A DNA stretch of 64,000 bases from Gaiellasilicea sp963761905 (GCA_963761905.1 CAVXIQ010000002.1:1-64000); one strand, 5' to 3'; counted from the first letter of the stretch, positions 1 through 10,230 are shown. Notes: generated by a model from the sequence alone, not told the origin. Translations and numbers: made by a program.

Positions 1-334
1 CTCGTGAAGCTTCGAGATGATCGGCAGGTTGAAGCACAGTGTCTTGCCGGTTGCGGTCGGTGATACGAGCACGAGATCGCTGCCGCCGAGGATCCGCTGG
101 ACCGCTTTCTTCTGATGCGAATAGAGACGCTCGACGCCGTTAACGGAGCACGCGTGGACGAGTGCCGGGTGGAGCCCGCGCGGGAAGCTGTCCGCGTACG
201 TCGGCTCGAGGCGCTCGAGGGTGCGCACGCCCCTCCAAGCCCTCCGGCTTGAAGACGCCGGCATCCTGGAGGAGCTCCAGCAAGCGGAGCGCGCCTCCCT
301 CACCCATCGGTGGCGCTTCGATTGTCGCGGTCAT
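1..334 (-). pseudogene. DEAD/DEAH-box helicase, N-terminal part, cut by the window edge
   Basis: Only the N-terminus of a superfamily 2 helicase is visible. It starts at ATG 334 and runs leftward out of the window. After about 35 residues the frame shifts near 228, where a run of four G on the coding strand appears one base too long. In the next frame there is a Q-motif-like segment (RLYSHQ) followed by a Walker A motif (PTATGKT), the arrangement of helicases related to MrfA/Lhr with a DUF1998-type C-terminus. The C-terminal domains lie outside the window, so the exact subfamily is open. The start codon overlaps the stop of the upstream metallopeptidase gene (ATGA), which suggests coupled translation. 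Confidence 0.6.
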
Positions 335-820
335 GCTGGACGCTCCTTTTCAAGGCCGAGATTGAAGAGTCGCTCACGCAAGCGCTTCTTCGCTTACGCC
401 AAATTGCGCTGTTTCCCCGGTGAGGTAGCTCCGCCGGATAATCCGCTCGGGCATCACGAGGTTCGCCGCGAAGATGTTGGCCTCGCGCTCCAACGCCTTC
501 GCCTGTGGATCGACGCCGACCTCCTCCACGCGGCAAAGACCGGCTGACGCGTCCCCTCGAGGCACTGGCAAACCCAGTGACCGAGCTCGTGCGCAAGCGT
601 GAAGCCGCCGGCGCTCGGCGCTCTCGTCCGCGTTCAGCACGATGCGCCGGTCGCCGGGCAGAGGAGCCCGCTGCGCCGTCCAATTGCGCTCTTCAACGGC
701 CAGCCCGAGTAGGTCTTCGGCGATGGCGTGCACGGGCACGGGCAACTCGTCGCCGCCGAAGACCGAGTGGTACTGCTCGCGTATGTGATGCGCGCGTGGT
801 TCGTCGTAGTTGGAAGTCAT
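331..820 (-). pseudogene. ImmA/IrrE-family metallopeptidase, frame broken
   Basis: The protein starts MTSNYDEP at ATG 820; an in-frame ATG at 847 is an alternative. The zinc-binding HEXXH motif (TLAHELGHW, around 575-605) and the downstream segment LEREANIFAANLVMP with its conserved EAN are typical of ImmA/IrrE peptidases, which cleave repressors or anti-sigma-like partners. The motif lies in a different frame from both ends, so at least two shifts are needed, plus a third near the 3' end before the stop at 331-333. The gene lies between an HTH-like protein and a helicase on the same strand. The residues around the motif are intact, so the breaks may be sequence errors rather than decay. Confidence 0.6.
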
Positions 821-908
821 GTTCTCGGCGGCAGTGTCCCTTGTCACGCCAGAATGGGAAGGGCTTGAGCGCTAGCCGGTGCGATCGATGCCCCAGGCTG
901 CCGCGCGG

Positions 909-1465
909 TCAGCGGCCGGCGAGGAAGGCGCCGTCGATCTCGTCCTGTTCTACTTCGGGCGCGAGCTGTCCTGCCGTGGCTCGTAGCCTCCCCGCGTCCG
1001 CTCGCTGGAACACCGCAGCCGGTGCTGCGGGCGGGGCCGGGTACCCCTCGAAGTCGCCCGTGACGCACGCCGAGGAGGCGCGCGATCGTCTCGAGCACCG
1101 GCAGCGCGACGCGGTGCGCGTCGAGCAAGCCGCCTTCGAGCTGCTGGAGTAGCGCTTCACCTTCGCCCGCTGGTGCGGCCGACCAGCCCTGGCTCTTCAC
1201 GAGCGCGTCCACGACCTCGTCTACGCGAACCGCTCGCTGCTTCCGGAGCGCGAGGAGCGGCGGGTCGGCAGAGAGGCGCGCCCGGAGCGCGGCACGCGCT
1301 TCGTCGCTCGGCCGTGGCGGCACCGTAGAGCGCAGGAAGCCGTCGATCAGGCGCGGCGAGCTCGTCACGTTCGGCGCCGGCGCGCTCGAGATAGGCCCTC
1401 GACGTCGGGCCGCTCGCCGCGCGCAAACGGCGCCCGCGTACTCGTCGAACAGGTCGGCGGCGTCA
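909..1465 (-). pseudogene. Helix-turn-helix-like companion protein, frame broken
   Basis: Translating across frames gives a soluble protein of about 180 residues. It has an N-terminal stretch RGERPDVEGYLERAGAERDELA, a central segment (ADPPLLALRKQRAVRVDEVVDALVKSQG) that resembles a short DNA-binding or regulatory helix bundle, and LEGGLLDAHRV. I know this type of protein from loci next to ImmA/IrrE peptidases in actinobacteria, but no biochemical role is established. It lies directly after the sigma factor, with the junction around 1463. At least two frame changes are needed, near 1080 and near 1370, and the start codon cannot be fixed. The role as partner or target of the peptidase is inference from neighbourhood. 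Confidence 0.4.
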
Positions 1466-1965
1466 CTCGAGCCACTCCTTCAGCTTCGCCTTAGCGTCGT
1501 GCAGCGCCTGGTGGACGGCGTTCGGGTCGAGCTCGAGCGTCTGGGCGATCTGCGGCGCCTCGAGGCCGACGAGGAAGCGGAGGTGCGCCACCTGCCGCTG
1601 CCGCTCCGTGAGCAGCCGCGCGATCAGCGCCTCAGGTCGACCTCGTCATGGCCCGAGCGTAGTCCTCGTACGCCGATCCTCGACCTCCTCGAGCTCCGCA
1701 TGGGGCTCGATCCCGGCTGAAGTGCTCCTTGACCTTCCAGTCGATCACCTGGTGGACGACGACCCGGAAGGGAACGCGGTAGCGGCGGCCGCGCTTGAGC
1801 TCCGGCGAGGAGCCGCAGCACGCGCGCTCGTGCGACCACGTCGTCCGCATCTCCTCCGCCACACCGGGCTCGGCAGCGGTCGAGCATGACGCCGTAGTAG
1901 CTCTCGACGAGCGGCTGATACTCCCCGGCCTCGAGCGAGTCTGCTGTCCTCGGCGTCTCTCGCAT
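1463..1965 (-). pseudogene. ECF-like sigma-70 family RNA polymerase sigma factor, frame broken
   Basis: From ATG 1965 the protein begins MRETPRTADSLEAGEYQPL, followed by a region-2-like segment (VVHQVIDWKVKEHF lies further on in another frame). The C-terminus is a region 4 helix-turn-helix: LIARLLTERQRQVAHLRFL, then GLEAPQIAQTLELDPNAV and LHDAKAKLKEWLE, ending at TGA 1463-1465. The arrangement matches small ECF sigma factors that recognise -35 elements. At least three frame changes are needed between about 1620 and 1880. It heads a minus-strand set with the HTH-like protein, the ImmA peptidase and the helicase, so it may control transcription of this accessory locus. That role is inference. 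Confidence 0.55.
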
Positions 1966-2078
1966 CGTGCATCGAGGACGAGTCACGCTCGGGCACGCGC
2001 GATCTTACGACCGCCTGCGCAGTAAGAGAACTCGCCTCGCGGCGCTGACTCCGTTGAGACAAGCGAAAGGAGTCGAAC

Positions 2079-3014
2079 ATGATCACGAACTATCATCCAG
2101 CTCGGCGAGCCGGTCGAGCACCGCGGCATCGTGATCGCACCGCTCTTCCCGCGCCGGACGCCGGTGGCGGCGTACGCGACGCTCGAGGAGGCGCTGCCGC
2201 TCGGCCTGCGCGATCGACGAGGTCAGCGAGCCGGGGGTCGTGCCCGAGCTCGCCGTCGCGCAACCCGACCGACGCGAACGTCCTCCTCTACGACGGCGAG
2301 GAGCTGCTCGGCGCGAAGCAGAACCGGATCCTGAACGTGACCGTGCTCGTCGCGGCGCGGAGCACGACGCCGATCCCCGTCTCCTGCGTCGAGGAGGGCC
2401 GCTGGAGCCGCCGCTCGGCGAGCTTCGCGTCCGCGCCGCACGCGGCGCACCCGGAGCTGCGGCGCCGGAAGGCCCAGCGGCTCGCCGCCGAGCCGCTCGC
2501 CCGCGGCGTCGCCCAGAGCGAGGTCTGGGACGAGGTGCGGGCGAAGTCCGCGCGGATGCGGCGTCCACTCCCCGACCGGCGCGCAGGCCGACGTCTTCCG
2601 CTCGCCGGCGGACGAGCTGCGCGAGCTCGAGCGGGCGTTCCCGCTCCAGCCCGGCCAGTGCGGCGCCGCTGCTCGCGCTCGGCGACGACCTCTGCCTCGA
2701 CTACGTCTCGCGGCCGGAGGCGTTCGCGCGCCTCTACCCGAAGCTGCGCGCCGGCTACCTGCTCGACGCGCTCGAGCGGCTCGACGGGAAGCCCGCCGAC
2801 GCGGGCGACGCTCGACGCGGTTCGTCGACGCGATCGCGCCGCGCGCAACGCGCGCCCGGCAGCCCTCGGCCGGCCTCGGCGAGGACATGCGCCTCCGCGG
2901 CGAGCGCGTCGTCGGCTCCGGGCTCGAGCTCGACGGCGAGCTGCTCCAGCTCTGCGCCTTCACCGGCGACGAGCGAGCAGCGGGCGGATCGCGAGGCCGA
3001 GCCGGCGCCGGTGA
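2079..3014 (+). pseudogene. ARPP-1-like domain protein, frame broken
   Basis: ATG 2079 is preceded by a good ribosome site (GAAAGGAG, 2065-2072). Reading across frames gives IQLGEPVEHRGIVIAPLFPR, then VLLYDGEELLGAKQNRILN, a region around SCVEEGRW, and a C-terminal LYPKLRAGYLLDALERL. This is the pattern of the ARPP-1 domain (ARG and Rhodanese-phosphatase-superfamily-associated protein), a domain of unknown function reported in predicted conflict or stress loci. At least five frame changes occur along the gene, while the blocks between them are well formed. It is divergent from the sigma factor and precedes two DUF262 genes on the same strand. The assignment rests on recalled motifs. Confidence 0.45.
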
Positions 3015-3145
3015 ACGAGCACGAGCAGCGCGGCGGCGCTGGATCGCGCGGCTCCATTCAGTGGCAACCCGAGCCCATGCACGATGCTAGAAAGCCTCCG
3101 TCGTCCACGACTCGGCCGCGTATTGCGACGTGTACGCTCGGCGCG

Positions 3146-4880
3146 ATGACTTCGCCGCCCGCTGAAGTGGCCGAAGCGATGCCTGGCGCGACCGATAGAA
3201 AGGTCGGCGACATCAGCGGGCACTTCTTCGTGCCGCGCTACCAGCGCGGCTACCGCTGGGGCCAGCGACGAGGTCGAGCGCGCTCCTCGACGACATCGCC
3301 GAGAGCGAGGGCAAGTACTACCTCCAGCCGGTCGTCGTGAAGCGCTGGCGGACGACAGCGGTGGGAGCTGGTCGACGGCCAGCAGCGCCTCACGACGCTC
3401 TACCTGATCCTCCAGTACATCCAGCAGCCACCTGCCGACGTCGACGCATCGACTACTCGCTTGAGTACGAGACGCGGCCGCGGCAGCGAGGCCTACCTGC
3501 GACGAGCCGACGCAGGAGCACAGCCAGGACAACATCGACTTCTTCCACATCTTCGAGGCCTACGAGTGCATCCGGGAGTGGTTCGAGCGCAGCGACGGAC
3601 CCGAGCGCTCGTCGGCGATCGACTTCTACCGAGCGCCTCGTCCGAGCGTGTGTACGTGATCTGGTACGAGGCGCCGGCGGACGTCGACTCCGCGCACCCT
3701 GTTCACCCGGCTGAACGTCGGGCGGATCCCGCTGACCGACGCCGAGCTGGTCAAGGCGCTGGTCCTGCCCGCAGTCGCGCGACCGAGCGCGACCGGCACG
3801 AGATCGCCGCGCAGTGGGACAGCATCGAGCGCGACCTGCGCGATCCCGAGGTCTGGGCGTTCGTCACCGGCCGAGCCGACGACGGAGCCGACGCACATCA
3901 GCCTGCTGCTCGACACGCTCGCCGGCGGACCGTCGGGCCGGCGCGGCCGCTCTTCCACACCTTCGAGACCCTGCGGCAGCGGATCGAGCGGACGTCGCCC
4001 GAGGCGTCTGGGACGAGGTCGTCGACCTCCACTCGCTCGTGCTCGGCTGGTACGACGACCGCGACCTCTTCCACAAGATCGGCTACCTCGTCGCACCGGG
4101 CCGACGCTTCGCCGAGCTGGTCGACGCTCGCCGACGGACTGCACGAAGCGCGAGTTCGAGCGCGCGTCTCGACGACGCGCATCCGCGACGGCCTCGAATC
4201 TCGCCGCGGCCGAGCTCGCGCGACCTGAGCTACGAGCGACCGCGCGAAGTGCGAGCGCGGTCCTGCTGCTGATGAACGTCGAGACGGTGCGACGCGATGC
4301 AGACTCGTCCGAGCGCTACTCGTTCCGGCCCACGCGGCGCGGCGCGTGGTCGCTCGAGCACATCCACGCGCAGAACGCCGAGCAGCTCAACACGCGCCGA
4401 GCAGTGGACGGAGTGGCTGCGCCTCCACCGCGACGCGCTCGCGCGACCTGCCCGACGTCGACGAGCGCGAGCGCGACGGCGCTGATCGACGCGGATCGAC
4501 GCAGCGCTCGGCCGACATCACCGAGCGACAGCGTTCCGCGCGTCTCGAGCAGCGAGATCGTCGCGCTCTTCACGCGCCGGCGACGAGCCGGCCGACGACG
4601 ACGTCGCACTCGATCGCCAACCTCGCGCTGCTCGCCGGCGACGACAACAGCGCGCTCAGCAACTCGGTGTTCGAGGTCAAGCGGCGCGAGATCCTCGCGC
4701 TGCGACCGGGACGGCTCCTACATCCCGGTCGTGCACCCGCAACGTGTTCCTGAAGTACTACACCGACGCGGACGCCCAGCAGATCCACTTCTGGAGCCCG
4801 CAGGATCGCGACGGCCTACCTCGACGGCCATGCTCGAGCAGCTCGCGCCGTACCTCACGCCGGAGGAGGTCGACGCATGA
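3146..4880 (+). pseudogene. DUF262 (GmrSD N-like) protein with HNH-like C-terminus, frame broken
   Basis: From ATG 3146 the N-terminus reads VGDISGHFFVPRYQRGYRWG, then PVVVKRW and WELVDGQQRLTTLYLI. These are the PxYQRxYxW and DGQQR motifs of DUF262, the ParB/Srx-like nucleotide-hydrolysing domain of GmrS. The C-terminal half contains WSLEHIHAQNAEQLN, which resembles the DUF1524 HNH nuclease motif of GmrD, and ends NVFLKYYTDADAQQIHFW...PEEVDA. Single-chain GmrSD proteins are type IV enzymes that cut modified phage DNA, so this is probably a defence protein. More than ten frame changes are needed, nearly all compatible with one extra base. The stop overlaps the next gene's ATG (ATGA), so the two were translated as a pair. 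Confidence 0.6.
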
Positions 4881-7177
4881 CGAGCTACCGTCGACGTCCT
4901 TCGTCGGGCTGTTCGAGCCGCGCCCGACGAGGCTCGCCGACGTCGAGCGCATCGAGATCCCGCTCATCCAGCGCGACTACGCGCAGGGCGCGCGACGCGA
5001 CGCGTCCGAGCGATCCGCGCCGACTTCCTCGACGTCCTGCACGACGCCGTCACCGGCGGCGACGCCCGTCGGCCTCGACTTCGTCTACGGCGAGGTCGAG
5101 GACGGGACGCTGCGCCCACTCGACGGCCAGCAGCGCCTGACCACGCTGTTCCTCCTGCACTGGTACCTCGCGTCGCGCACCGGCCGGCTCGACCGACGAC
5201 GCACGGCTGGACGCGCTTCTCCTACGCCACCGCCCGAGCGCCCGGCTGTTCTGCGAGCGGCTCGTCGAGCGACCCGCTGCCCGACGGCGACGCGACGCCG
5301 TCGGACTGGATCACGGACCAGCCCTGGTACCTGCTACGTCTGGCGGCACGACCCGACCATCCAGTCGATGCTCGTGATGCTCGACGCGATCCACGAGCGG
5401 TTCGCGCGACGACGACCTGCGACGCAGCGTGGGCGCGCCTCGTCGACCCGACGAGCCCGGCGATCTCGTTCCACCTGCTGCCGATCGAGGACATGGGCTC
5501 GGCCGAGGACCTCTACATCAAGATGAACTCGCGCGGGAAGCCGCTCACCGAGTTCGAGAACTTCAAGGCGCGCTTCGAGAAGACGCTCGACTGGTCGCCA
5601 CGCGCGCGACGAGTTCGCCCACAAGGTCGACGGCGCGTGGGCGGACCTGCTGTGGCCCTCCGCGGCGACGACGACATCGTCGACGACGAGTTCCTGCGCT
5701 ACTTCGCGTTCGTCACCGAGGTCTGCGAGTGGCGACGGGGCGACACCGAGGCGCGCGACCGTCCTCTGATCACCGCGCCGAGCGGGCGTTCGGCGCCGGA
5801 CGACGCCGACGGCGGCCGAGAACCTTGACTTCCTGTTCCACGCGTTCGACACCTGGGTCGACGAGCGACATCGACGCGTTCTTCGACGAGCTCTTCGTCC
5901 ACGACCAGCAGCGCCGACGAGGCCGGCGCGACAAGCTGGTGCTGTTCGGCACCGACGACGAACGTCAACCTCTTCGAGGCGTGCATTCGAACTTCGGCAA
6001 CGAGCCAACGTTCGGCACCCAGCGAAAGCTGCTGCTGTACGCCGTGCTCCTGCACCGCATCCACGCGACGGACGACTTCCCGCGCGGCTCCGCGTCCTGC
6101 GCAACCTGATCGAGGCGTCCGAGAACGAGCTCCGCCCCGAGCGCATACCCGGGCTCGATCGCCGACGTCGAGCGCATCGTCGTCGACGGCGACCTCGACG
6201 AGCGTCGTCGCGCGCTCAACCAGGCGCAGCTCGACGACGAGATCGACAAGCGCTCCTTCCTCGCCGAGCACCCCGACCTGGGCGCGGCACTCTTTCGCGC
6301 TGGAGGACCACGACCTGCTCCGCGGCTCGCTCGTCGCGCTTCGAGCTCGACGCCGACGACGTTCGAGCACCGTGCGGCCGTGTTCGAGGAGCTCATTCGC
6401 CACGCGCGCTCACGGCCCGCTGCTCACCGGGTGCGCTGCTCGCGTCGGCGAGTACCAGCGGAACAGTCGAGCGGCTGCTATGAAGTTCGGCGTCGCCCGC
6501 GGCCGTCGAGCACGATGGCGAGACCTGCTCGACCGGGAGACTGACCGCGACAACGATCGCTTCGACCACGAGCGCTCTCGGGCGACTTCTCGATCGACCT
6601 AGCGGTCGAGGACCGACACTTGCGACCGGCTGCAGGCCATCCGGAGGACTGGTTGCAGCGAGCGCGAAGACGAGCAGCGGTTCGACTGGCGTTACTACCT
6701 CGTGCGGTATCCGCGATGCGGAAGGGCAAGTCGGGCATCTATCGCGAGCGCCGGACGGGACGATGGGCTACTCGCTCTGCATGCTCGAAGGCGAGTACCT
6801 GAACGGCTACTACCGCGACCCATACCTCCATGCGCTGATCGGCGAAGCCGACGCTCGGCCCGTCAGTCGTCGGCATGGATAAGAACGGACCCTGGTTCGT
6901 TGGTCCCGCTGCGAACGAGCGGTGGATGGAACTAAGGAACTGTGCCCTCCGTCTGCGTTGCGTCGCTCGGGTTTCGAGATCAAGCCGCCGCCGGTGGAAG
7001 AGCATCAGGCGGCGTTCGAAGCGCTCGTCGTCGCCCGCGACGATGTCGAGGCAGCGGCCGACCGTCACCTCCTGATCGATTCCACAGGTGGATCGGGACG
7101 ACGACCGGGTCGACACCGTCGACCGAATCCAGGTGGCCGCGGAGGTCGTCAAGGCGCTCGTCGACGCCGGCTGCTAG
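4877..7177 (+). pseudogene. Second DUF262-domain protein, frame broken
   Basis: This starts at ATG 4877 inside the stop of the first DUF262 gene. Across frames it shows VERIEIPLIQRDYAQGAR, then DFVYGEVEDGTLRPLDGQQR followed by LTTLFLLHWYL, the DUF262 core. Further on come GSAEDLYIKMNSRGKPLTEF and a C-terminal block GYSLCMLEGEYLNGYYRDPY. It ends VVKALVDAGC at TAG 7175-7177. No HNH motif was seen, so it may need the first protein for nuclease activity (inference). The full product would be about 760 residues. Frame changes are as frequent as in the upstream gene; for example 5493-5590 is intact over the AEDLYIKMNSRGKP block and then shifts at a GCGCGCGAC run. Confidence 0.55.
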
Positions 7178-7598
7178 CCGGATCGCACTGGGGTACGTGG
7201 GTAACGAACCAACGTTAGAGTGGCGACGAAGCCGTCTAACTCCGCACATCGCGATTTTGGGACCATCAATACAGCCTCCTCGCTTGCCTCGAGAGCAATC
7301 CCACGACAGTCGTGGACGTCACGAGGAGCTCCGTGCGAAATCGCCGCCGGCGCCAGCAGGGGCGCCAGCGACCGCCTTCGTTCGCATCGACGGAGAGAGC
7401 CAGAGACGCCAGCTCCCTTCGCAAGATGTGCGCGGCAGCGCGGGTACCTCGCGACTGCGCCGACAGGCCCGGAGCCTCATCAGCCGTCCTGCCCGGGGCG
7501 TGGCGCACAAGAAGAACAAGCGGATGATGAACAAGAGGTTGAGCAGCTCCTCCAGGGCTATGAAACGGGATCGGACAACGAGACGAGAGGAGCACGAC
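7178..7598 (+). other. Interval without a recognisable gene
   Basis: I recognise no gene here. Short open frames exist on both strands, but their protein composition is arginine- and proline-rich, as expected of GC-rich non-coding frames. The last part (AQEEQADDEQEVEQLLQGYE, near 7505-7565) is acidic and could be the tail of a small protein whose frame is broken earlier. It ends with a TGA at 7604-7606 that overlaps the next gene's start. Confidence 0.3.
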
Positions 7599-7985
7599 AT
7601 GGCTGACGTGAGGGAGAATCCGGACGGGCGGCCCGGCTACAGGCTCTGGATCAACGGGCTTCGCGTGGGCGTGAACGCCGACGACTACATCCGGAGCAGG
7701 GGCTCCCGCTGGAGGGCGCGATCTTAACCCGAGCGAGCCAGATCGCCGCGCGCGAGTATCGCCCGCGGCCGCACGACGCCGCGGGACACAATCAAGCTCG
7801 AAGACGTACGGGAGGCTGAGAACGAGGCGGCGGGGAAGAGCGGTCCAGGAGTGGTCGATCCGTTGCGTGGTCGAGTCGCGAGGTACCGTATCGGAGGAAC
7901 CGTGGCGGGAAGTGACACGCGCCTCAGCCGAAGCCAGGCGCTCCGCTTGGAGCGGCGGCGAGAGCCGCTAGCCGCTGCGCAGTGA
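7599..7985 (+). CDS. Small hypothetical protein, two frameshifts as sequenced
   Basis: ATG 7599 follows a purine-rich ribosome site (GAGAGGAG, 7584-7591). The first frame reads MADVRENPDGRPGYRLWING and stops at 7727. Shifting near 7693 gives QGLPLEGAILTRASQIAARE, and a third frame from 7785 gives DTIKLEDVREAENEAAGKSG and a tail ending RREPLAAAQ at TGA 7983-7985. The three blocks have similar, non-random composition and join smoothly, so I treat them as one soluble protein of about 128 residues. No family was recognised. Confidence 0.35.
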
Positions 7986-8122
7986 AGTCCATGACGGCCG
8001 CGCCAACTCCTGGCGCTGGCTTCTGCTGCCGTTCCGAAGCAGCTGCCAGTGGCCTAGCCGCGTGATCGACCGGCACTAGCTACACCGTCGGCAGCTTCGC
8101 AGACCCGTCGCCAATACGCCGG

Positions 8123-8338
8123 TCAGCTCTCGTCGTCGGAGCCTTCGTCCCAGGCTCGACGTTCGCGCACTTCGTCGGGATCGAGCGCTCCCTCCGCCAA
8201 CTCCTGAGCGAGGCGCTCACTCTCGTCGTTCTCGTCGCGTTCCTCGCGTTCTAGGTCACGCACTGGTCGGACCTTACTCCCCACCACTCGTATCGCCCTG
8301 TGACCTCTGTTCAGCCTCGCACGACCCTCTGGTCGCAC
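8123..8338 (-). CDS. Small acidic hypothetical protein
   Basis: A 71-residue product with an arginine-rich N-terminus and an acidic C-terminus (LEREERDENDESERLAQELA, then DPDEVRERRAWDEGSDDES). The start lies one base downstream of the stop of the neighbouring minus-strand gene, so the two are probably cotranscribed. No family or fold was recognised. It lies in the integrase-bearing accessory region and may be cargo. Confidence 0.4.
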   Translation of the reverse strand: MRPEGRARLNRGHRAIRVVGSKVRPVRDLEREERDENDESERLAQELAEGALDPDEVRERRAWDEGSDDES

Positions 8339-8339
8339 G

Positions 8340-8801
8340 TTAGGCGGTCACTGGTTCCTCGAATAGTGAGGACGCGTCCATCTTCGGGTTCTTCGCGGGC
8401 GTTGAGGTCGGTGGCACCTCATTGAAGAGTCGCTCCCACACACGTTGCGGCACGTCTTCCTCATCCAGGATCCGGGCGAGCGTGCTCAACACGTTCTTCA
8501 AGTCTTCGATGTGCCGGATCATTCTGATGTCGCTGGGCAGAATCGCCGCTGCCTGAAGCAGCGCCACGCGTTTGTCCACTAGCGCCGCTTGCATCTGCGT
8601 TAGCGCGATCGAGCTGCTCGTTCGCTTACCTGATCTCGTGACTTCCTTTGCGTAGAGCTCGCCCATCCGCTCTTCGAGAAGCTCGTACTTCAGCGACGCC
8701 TCCGTGACTATTTGACGCGCGTTCTCGATCGCAAATCCGCTACTCGGATCATCCAGGTGGGTACGCCACACCTCTCGGCAAGAGGGGACGGCTAGATTCA
8801 C
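8340..8801 (-). CDS. Hypothetical protein, mostly helical
   Basis: The 153-residue protein has an unbroken frame, unlike its neighbours to the left. Long amphipathic stretches (SLKYELLEERMGELYAKEV, ALVDKRVALLQAAAI, IEDLKNVLSTLARILDEEDV) suggest a helical bundle or coiled-coil protein in the cytoplasm. There is no signal peptide or membrane segment. I recognise no family. Its position between phage-like genes in the integrase-flanked region suggests cargo or a small-terminase-like accessory protein, but there is no motif to prove that. Confidence 0.45.
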   Translation of the reverse strand: MNLAVPSCREVWRTHLDDPSSGFAIENARQIVTEASLKYELLEERMGELYAKEVTRSGKRTSSSIALTQMQAALVDKRVALLQAAAILPSDIRMIRHIEDLKNVLSTLARILDEEDVPQRVWERLFNEVPPTSTPAKNPKMDASSLFEEPVTA

Positions 8802-8985
8802 CTCATGGGTCGGAGGCGATGCTCGCCCAGTCCAGCCCAGCGACCCTGAGCGTGATTACACGGGCGTCTCTCGCCATTCGCTTGGAAGCGGAGAGATGGC
8901 GTCGCTGCGTTCGGGGGCGCGCCGCTCCGCGAGCACCCTTGACGCCCCTAACGCTCACAGGGTCTCGAAGTCCGTGGGCAGTCGG

Positions 8986-9842
8986 TTAGCCATCCTGTAA
9001 CGGCCGCCTCTCGTGCGGGTTAGCTTCGTCGCCCGTCGCGCCCTTTTCGTCCTTTGGCTTACCGTGCCGGTTCGGAACGACCGACAGAAGCGCAGCTGGC
9101 CGCGGGGAAGGACGTGCTTCAAGCACTGGTGGCGCCGCTCCATGTTCAAGAATTGCCGAAGCGGTAGCTTCGGACAGTTCCTCATCGAACTTCCGCTCGC
9201 CGCTGGAGAGCCATGAGGGCATTGAGCGCGAGGAGAGCTTGCCGAGCCAGCGTGGTCTCGTAGCGAGACAACTTCGCTAGCTCGTCCGCGACTTCTTGGT
9301 ACGTCTGCGCGAGCGACAAGTCAGGCTGAGCGGCAGTAGCCTGCTCGAGCGCCTTCGCGCGATCACCAACGCGCAGCCACTCGTCGTGCTGTCCGGCTTT
9401 TGCTTGCCTAAATCCCTCTGATGCGAGGGCCTGCTCCAGGGGAGCACGGTCTCCGTAGAGCTCCTTGTACATCAGGGTCTTGGCCGCGGACTGCTTCAGT
9501 GCGTCCACCTCGGCAGCGATGGCTCGCTCCTCGGCTGCGGCGCGTGCCGTCTGGAGAAGCCCAACTTCAATCTTCGCCATCCGTTGAAGTCGCCACCAGC
9601 ACTGACGCAATCTGATGAGCAAGCACAGTTTCGGCGCCAGCGAGGGGCCGGAACGACCGCACCACTTCTTCGACGAAGCGCTCGAACTCCGTTGCGCTCT
9701 CCCCTGGAAGCACGGGCGACTGGGAGAGCGCGCCGTGCTTCATCGCATTCTGCGATGAGCGTTTCTTTCCCGCAGCAGTCCTTGGCCCGGTGGACTTAGC
9801 GGCATTCCTGCGATTCGATTCGATCTTTCTCTCGCTGCTCAT
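8986..9842 (-). CDS. Protein with N-terminal RNAAKSTGPRT motif, frameshifted
   Basis: From ATG 9842 the N-terminus is KIESNRRNAAKSTGPRTAAG followed by a KHGALS segment. This conserved motif is shared by a widespread family of unknown function common in large genomes and accessory regions. The frame then moves at about 9590: the second block continues LQRMAKIEVGLLQTARAAAE and ends with a helical, arginine-rich segment near 9182. A third frame may continue to 8986, but that extension is weaker. The first shift fits one extra G on the coding strand. Function is unknown. Confidence 0.5.
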
Positions 9843-10203
9843 TGCAGCAATTTTACCGAACAGCCGTACGGTTATGCAAGCGAGCTCACGTCGTGTTGTA
9901 AACCGTATTTCTCTCGTCGGAAAAACCCCTGCTTTTTACGATTTTTGTGCTCACATCGTGTTATACATACAACGCTATATGTCGGAGAGAATCCTGGAAA
10001 ATATATGACGGGATCGTATCGGCCACAGGTGACCGATCGATCGGTGAATGGCCCCGACGACGTGGTTATTTCCTGGGGGCATCCGTCGATCGGTTGGCAC
10101 GACCGACGCAGCAGCGGTTGACGCTGCAGCTGGTCACGCAACAGTCCGGGTTTGGAGCGTCGGGAGGAGGGAGTGTCGGCGTCCGCTTAAGCTGTGCTTG
10201 CGC
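9843..10203. other. AT-richer non-coding interval
   Basis: This stretch, and especially 9850-10020, is clearly richer in A and T than the rest of the window. It contains runs such as TTTTTACGATTTTTG and no credible gene on either strand. It lies between the divergent RNAAKSTGPRT-motif gene and the integrase, so it probably holds control elements of the mobile element. Partial inverted copies of a GTTGTA/TACAAC sequence occur at 9894-9899 and 9968-9973 and could be operator-like, but the match is weak. Confidence 0.4.
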
Positions 10204-10209
10204 TATAAT
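10204..10209 (+). promoter_or_regulatory. -10 box of a likely integrase promoter
   Basis: A perfect TATAAT lies 75 bases before the integrase start. No clear -35 box is present at 16-18 bases upstream, so activity may depend on an activator. The leader that follows contains the hairpin at 10231-10261. Confidence 0.45.
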
Positions 10210-10230
10210 CCGCATGGTTGAGCCAAAAAC

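Noticed and set aside
230..7177. Programmed +1 frameshifting as a biological trait
   Set aside because: The extra bases are too many and lie in varied contexts, and similar extra bases occur in an essential gene elsewhere in the window. An error in the sequence explains more with less.
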